The position numbers were made by a program, and so were the translations under genes. A DNA stretch of 7,208 nt from Chloroflexota bacterium (GTDB lineage: Bacteria; Chloroflexota; Dehalococcoidia; SM23-28-2; RBG-16-64-32). The stretch lies in contig JADFTG010000055.1 in the NCBI GenBank assembly GCA_022560365.1, positions 1 to 7,208 of the forward strand. The letters run 5' to 3'. The notes below the pieces were generated by a model that saw only the letters and a list, made by a program, of their open reading frames with translations, had not been told where the DNA came from and did no database searches. This document shows positions 5,464-7,208 of this stretch, piece after piece. How positions within the stretch are numbered: the stretch's first letter is position 1; every line of letters begins with the position of its first letter.

Positions 5464-7119
5464 ATGGACGACATATTAACCGTCTCGCTTCGGCTGTTGC
5501 TGGTCGTAGCGCTCGTACTCCTCAACGGACTTTTCGTCGCCGCCGAGTTCTCTATCGTCGCCGTCCGCCGCACGAGGTTGGAGACGCTGGCGAACGAGGG
5601 ACAGGGTCTCGCCCGTTTCTCACTGCGGGCGATCGACAATCTCAACAACTACCTGGCGGCGACCCAGCTCGGCATCACGATCGCCAGCATCGGTCTCGGC
5701 ATCGTCGGCGAACCGCTGCTGGCCGGTCTGCTGGAGCCGCTGTTCGAAGACATCTTCGGCCAGGAGGCGGCGGGAATCTCCTCGCATGCCGTCGCGGTGC
5801 CGATCGCCTTCATCATCATCAGCGCGCTGCACATCGTCCTCGGCGAACTGGCGCCCAAGAGCATCGCGTTGTTCAACCCGGAGCGTGTTTCGCTTCTCAC
5901 TGTTCCGCCGATTGAGGTCTTTCGGCTGGTGTTCTGGCCGGCGATCTGGATCTTGAACGGCGTTGCCAACGCCATCCTCCGCCCCTTCGGCCTTCGCGCC
6001 GCAAAGGGAGGAGCGCACAGCGTGCACACGGCGGAGGAGATCAGCCTGCTCGTCGCTCAGAGCGCCGAGGCGGGCGTGCTCGAGAGCGAGGCGGCGGAGC
6101 TACTCTCAGGCGTCTTCACTTTCGGCAACCGGCGGATCAACGAGGTCATGGTGCCCCGGACAGAGGTCGTCTGGCTGGAGCGCGGCACGGCCCTTCGTGA
6201 CTTCTACCCGACGTACATGGAGCATCCGCACTCCCGCTTTCCGGTGTTCGAAGAGAAGCACGACAACGTCGTCGGCATCGTCAACATCAAGGACGTCCTG
6301 CGGGGGATCGGCGAAGGCACGATGTCCGAGGGCGACCCGATAGACCTGGCGATGCGGCCGGCGCTCTTTATCCCCGAGACGAAGGTCGTCGGCTCGGCGT
6401 TCTTCGAGATGCAGGAGGCCGGCCACCAGATGGCGATCGCCGTCGATGAGTACGGTGGCACGGCTGGTATCGTCACGCTGGAGATGCTGATCGAGGAGCT
6501 GGTGGGTCATGTGAGCGACGAGCTGCGTCGCCACGAGGAGGAGTTCGTAGAAGTCGACGAGCGCACGGTGCAGGTCGACGCCGGAATGAGCATCCACGAC
6601 GCCAATCAGGACCTGAAGCTGAACCTGCCCGACGGCGATTACGAGACCGTTGGCGGGTTCATCCTGAGCAAGCTCGGGCGGATCCCGGAGGAGGGCGAGC
6701 AGGTGACCCACGGTGGCCTTCACCGTGTAACCCGCCCCGAGATACTTGCTTATCGTTCTCGCTTTTGCCGGCGACTCAACCACCACCAGCTTCTTTTTCT
6801 GCTTCGCCATTTAGTCCCTATGCTCCCTATGCTCCATACTCCAACTTGGCCGCCTAAACCCCACCCCCGATATCGGACGGGGTGTTCAACCTCCTCTCAA
6901 CCAAGCACTCCGCATTCCGATGCGATCGCAACAACCAAAGGCCTTACGGCCCAGGTCGGAAGACATCCCCGCCCAGGCCGCTCTTGTAAGCCATTGTATA
7001 TCAACAGCTTACACACATCACATTTGGCTCAGCCCTTCGCCGCCTGGAGGCGCATTATTATCACCCAAGTCGATTTCGCGCAAGCTCGGCCACTTTCCTG
7101 GCCACATCGGCTGCGGTGA
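5464..7119 (+). CDS. CNNM/CorC-HlyC-type membrane protein with CBS pair, C-terminus chimeric
   Basis: The open frame encodes 551 residues, of which about 1-419 match the CorC/HlyC (UPF0053, CNNM) family, linked to magnesium or other divalent-cation transport. A CNNM domain fills the first 190 or so residues, with hydrophobic segments near 4-28, 60-90, 103-125 and 135-160, the early NGLFVAAEFS motif and GELAPKS at 127-133. A CBS pair follows (about 227-285 and 297-355; VMVPRTEV, VDEYGGTAGIVT), then the start of the CorC_HlyC domain (about 362-419; YETVGGFILSKLGRIPEEGEQV). At GGL (417-419) the family sequence stops, about 20-30 residues short of the usual end. The remaining 132 residues are an antisense reading of topA, its leader and the kinase gene, and should not be taken as real protein. 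ATG at 5464 begins just before the first membrane segment; no clear Shine-Dalgarno is seen. Confidence 0.82.
   Translation: MDDILTVSLRLLLVVALVLLNGLFVAAEFSIVAVRRTRLETLANEGQGLARFSLRAIDNLNNYLAATQLGITIASIGLGIVGEPLLAGLLEPLFEDIFGQEAAGISSHAVAVPIAFIIISALHIVLGELAPKSIALFNPERVSLLTVPPIEVFRLVFWPAIWILNGVANAILRPFGLRAAKGGAHSVHTAEEISLLVAQSAEAGVLESEAAELLSGVFTFGNRRINEVMVPRTEVVWLERGTALRDFYPTYMEHPHSRFPVFEEKHDNVVGIVNIKDVLRGIGEGTMSEGDPIDLAMRPALFIPETKVVGSAFFEMQEAGHQMAIAVDEYGGTAGIVTLEMLIEELVGHVSDELRRHEEEFVEVDERTVQVDAGMSIHDANQDLKLNLPDGDYETVGGFILSKLGRIPEEGEQVTHGGLHRVTRPEILAYRSRFCRRLNHHQLLFLLRHLVPMLPMLHTPTWPPKPHPRYRTGCSTSSQPSTPHSDAIATTKGLTAQVGRHPRPGRSCKPLYINSLHTSHLAQPFAAWRRIIITQVDFAQARPLSWPHRLR
6700..6810 (-). pseudogene. 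topA: DNA topoisomerase I, N-terminal fragment
   Basis: On the minus strand, ATG at 6810 opens MAKQKKKLVVVESPAKA, followed by RTISKYLGAGYTVKATVGH. This is the N-terminus of type IA topoisomerase, the start of the TOPRIM domain, with the catalytic Glu in VVVESPAKA (Glu12). The family should continue with an RDLP-like segment, but similarity ends at residue 36 or 37. The frame then runs to 6106 purely antisense to the CorC-type gene. An AGGGA ribosome site stands 4 nt before the ATG (plus 6815-6819), so the start is well supported. The gene is cut at the junction described in the findings, so this is a fragment, not a functional gene in this window. Confidence 0.85.
6815..6842. repeat. Tandem 9-bp repeat containing the topA ribosome site
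   Basis: TCCCTATGC occurs twice in a row (6815-6823, 6824-6832) and is followed by a decayed third unit, TCCATACTCC (6833-6842). Read on the minus strand these are GCATAGGGA units, and the copy nearest topA supplies its AGGGA Shine-Dalgarno. Slippage here would duplicate or remove ribosome sites. Confidence 0.6.
6862..6884. repeat. GC-rich hairpin with GATATC core in the topA leader
   Basis: CACCCC (6862-6867) pairs with GGGGTG (6879-6884) around an 11-nt loop. The loop contains most of a perfect 10-bp palindrome, CCGATATCGG (6867-6876), that competes with the outer stem. No T-run adjoins it, so it is not a standard terminator. It could be a small dispersed repeat or a protein-binding dyad; one copy only is seen in this window. 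Confidence 0.4.
6985..7013. promoter_or_regulatory. Inverted repeat TGTAAGC-N15-GCTTACA, operator-like
   Basis: Perfect 7-bp arms at 6985-6991 and 7007-7013 flank a 15-nt AT-rich spacer. Within the spacer the minus strand reads TACAAT (plus 6993-6998), five of six bases of a -10 box. A repressor bound to the arms would cover that box. It lies between the probable shikimate kinase stop and topA; a topA transcript from here would have a leader of about 175 nt. No matching -35 box was found. Confidence 0.35.
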
Positions 7120-7208
7120 CATCGTCAGTCCGCATCACCAGCTCACAACCCGCGTAGCAGCGCCGCCGCCGCTCGTAGAGTTCCCGCATTCGAGTCTCAC
7201 GATCCGCA
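7061..7208 (-). CDS. aroK: Probable shikimate kinase, C-terminal 48 residues
   Basis: A minus-strand frame enters from the right edge and stops at 7061-7063. It encodes 48 residues containing RMRELYERRRRCY, then CELVMRTDDVTAADVARKVAEL. This matches the C-terminal end of shikimate kinases, where the R..LY.ER...Y lid-side helix is followed by a strand ending in T-D/T and a helix containing VA. Shikimate kinase phosphorylates shikimate in aromatic amino-acid synthesis. The P-loop part is outside the window, so the name rests on a short tail; another P-loop kinase is possible. Codon use is poorer in G/C at third positions (about 65%) than in the genes left of 6700. Three stop triplets in a row in two frames (TGA then TAATAA) follow its end. 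Confidence 0.6.
   Translation of the reverse strand, partial: ADRETRMRELYERRRRCYAGCELVMRTDDVTAADVARKVAELARNRLG

Noticed and set aside
6106..6810. A 234-residue minus-strand protein starting with a topoisomerase N-terminus.
   Set aside because: Only the first 36-37 residues are topoisomerase; the rest is the antisense of the CorC-type gene, so it is a junction product and not a novel fusion.
6811..7060. A tRNA or structured RNA gene in the 250-nt gap between topA and the kinase.
   Set aside because: No cloverleaf, T-loop motif or known RNA signature could be found; only the short repeats and hairpins listed are visible.
6721..7119. A novel 132-residue C-terminal domain on the CorC-type protein.
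   Set aside because: This stretch is the antisense of topA, its leader and the kinase gene, is Pro/His/Ser-rich without fold signals, and begins exactly where family similarity ends.

Overview
The window is bacterial chromosomal DNA of high GC (about 62% in the left part), densely packed and mostly rightward from 1 to 4614. It shows a split coenzyme-B12-dependent acyl-CoA mutase: a large subunit without a cobalamin domain, a stand-alone cobalamin-binding subunit and a MeaB-type GTPase chaperone, together with a methylmalonyl-CoA epimerase. The split mutase, the companion PPOX, DinB-like and VOC proteins and the high GC would fit Chloroflexota (Dehalococcoidia-like or relatives). That is an inference from gene style only; no marker gene here settles the taxonomy.

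Layout. 2-889: 3' part of the mutase large subunit. 903-1325: PPOX/FMN-binding split-barrel protein. 1347-1808 and 1805-2272: two tandem, translationally coupled DinB-like proteins. An 82-nt gap holds a strong hairpin. 2355-2768: methylmalonyl-CoA epimerase. 2761-3174: a second VOC protein that lacks two of the epimerase's metal ligands. An 84-nt gap holds a perfect TATAAT box. 3259-3678: cobalamin-binding subunit. 3679-4614: MeaB GTPase, in the same frame and directly after the stop of the preceding gene. Convergent to it, 4625-5353 (minus) encodes an orphan proteasome-like Ntn hydrolase with a serine at the mature N-terminus. Divergent from that, 5464 onward encodes a CNNM/CorC-type membrane protein with two CBS domains.

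Working model: epimerase, mutase, cobalamin subunit and MeaB interconvert (S)- and (R)-methylmalonyl-CoA and succinyl-CoA, as in propionyl-CoA catabolism or its reverse. The PPOX, DinB-like and second VOC genes look co-transcribed with them, but their link to the pathway is unknown.

The right end is not a normal continuation. The CorC-type gene loses its family sequence at about 6720. The opposite strand then encodes the first 36-37 residues of DNA topoisomerase I (start at 6810), which is itself cut off at the same place. Both truncated genes share the 21 nt at 6700-6720. Codon use differs across the join: about 88-90% GC at third positions to the left and about 69% to the right, from small hand counts. 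The simplest reading is a chimeric join (assembly or amplification) or a real rearrangement through microhomology. Beyond it lie the topA leader and, at 7061-7208, the last 48 codons of a probable shikimate kinase on the minus strand. No CRISPR array, tRNA, rRNA or transposase was recognised.
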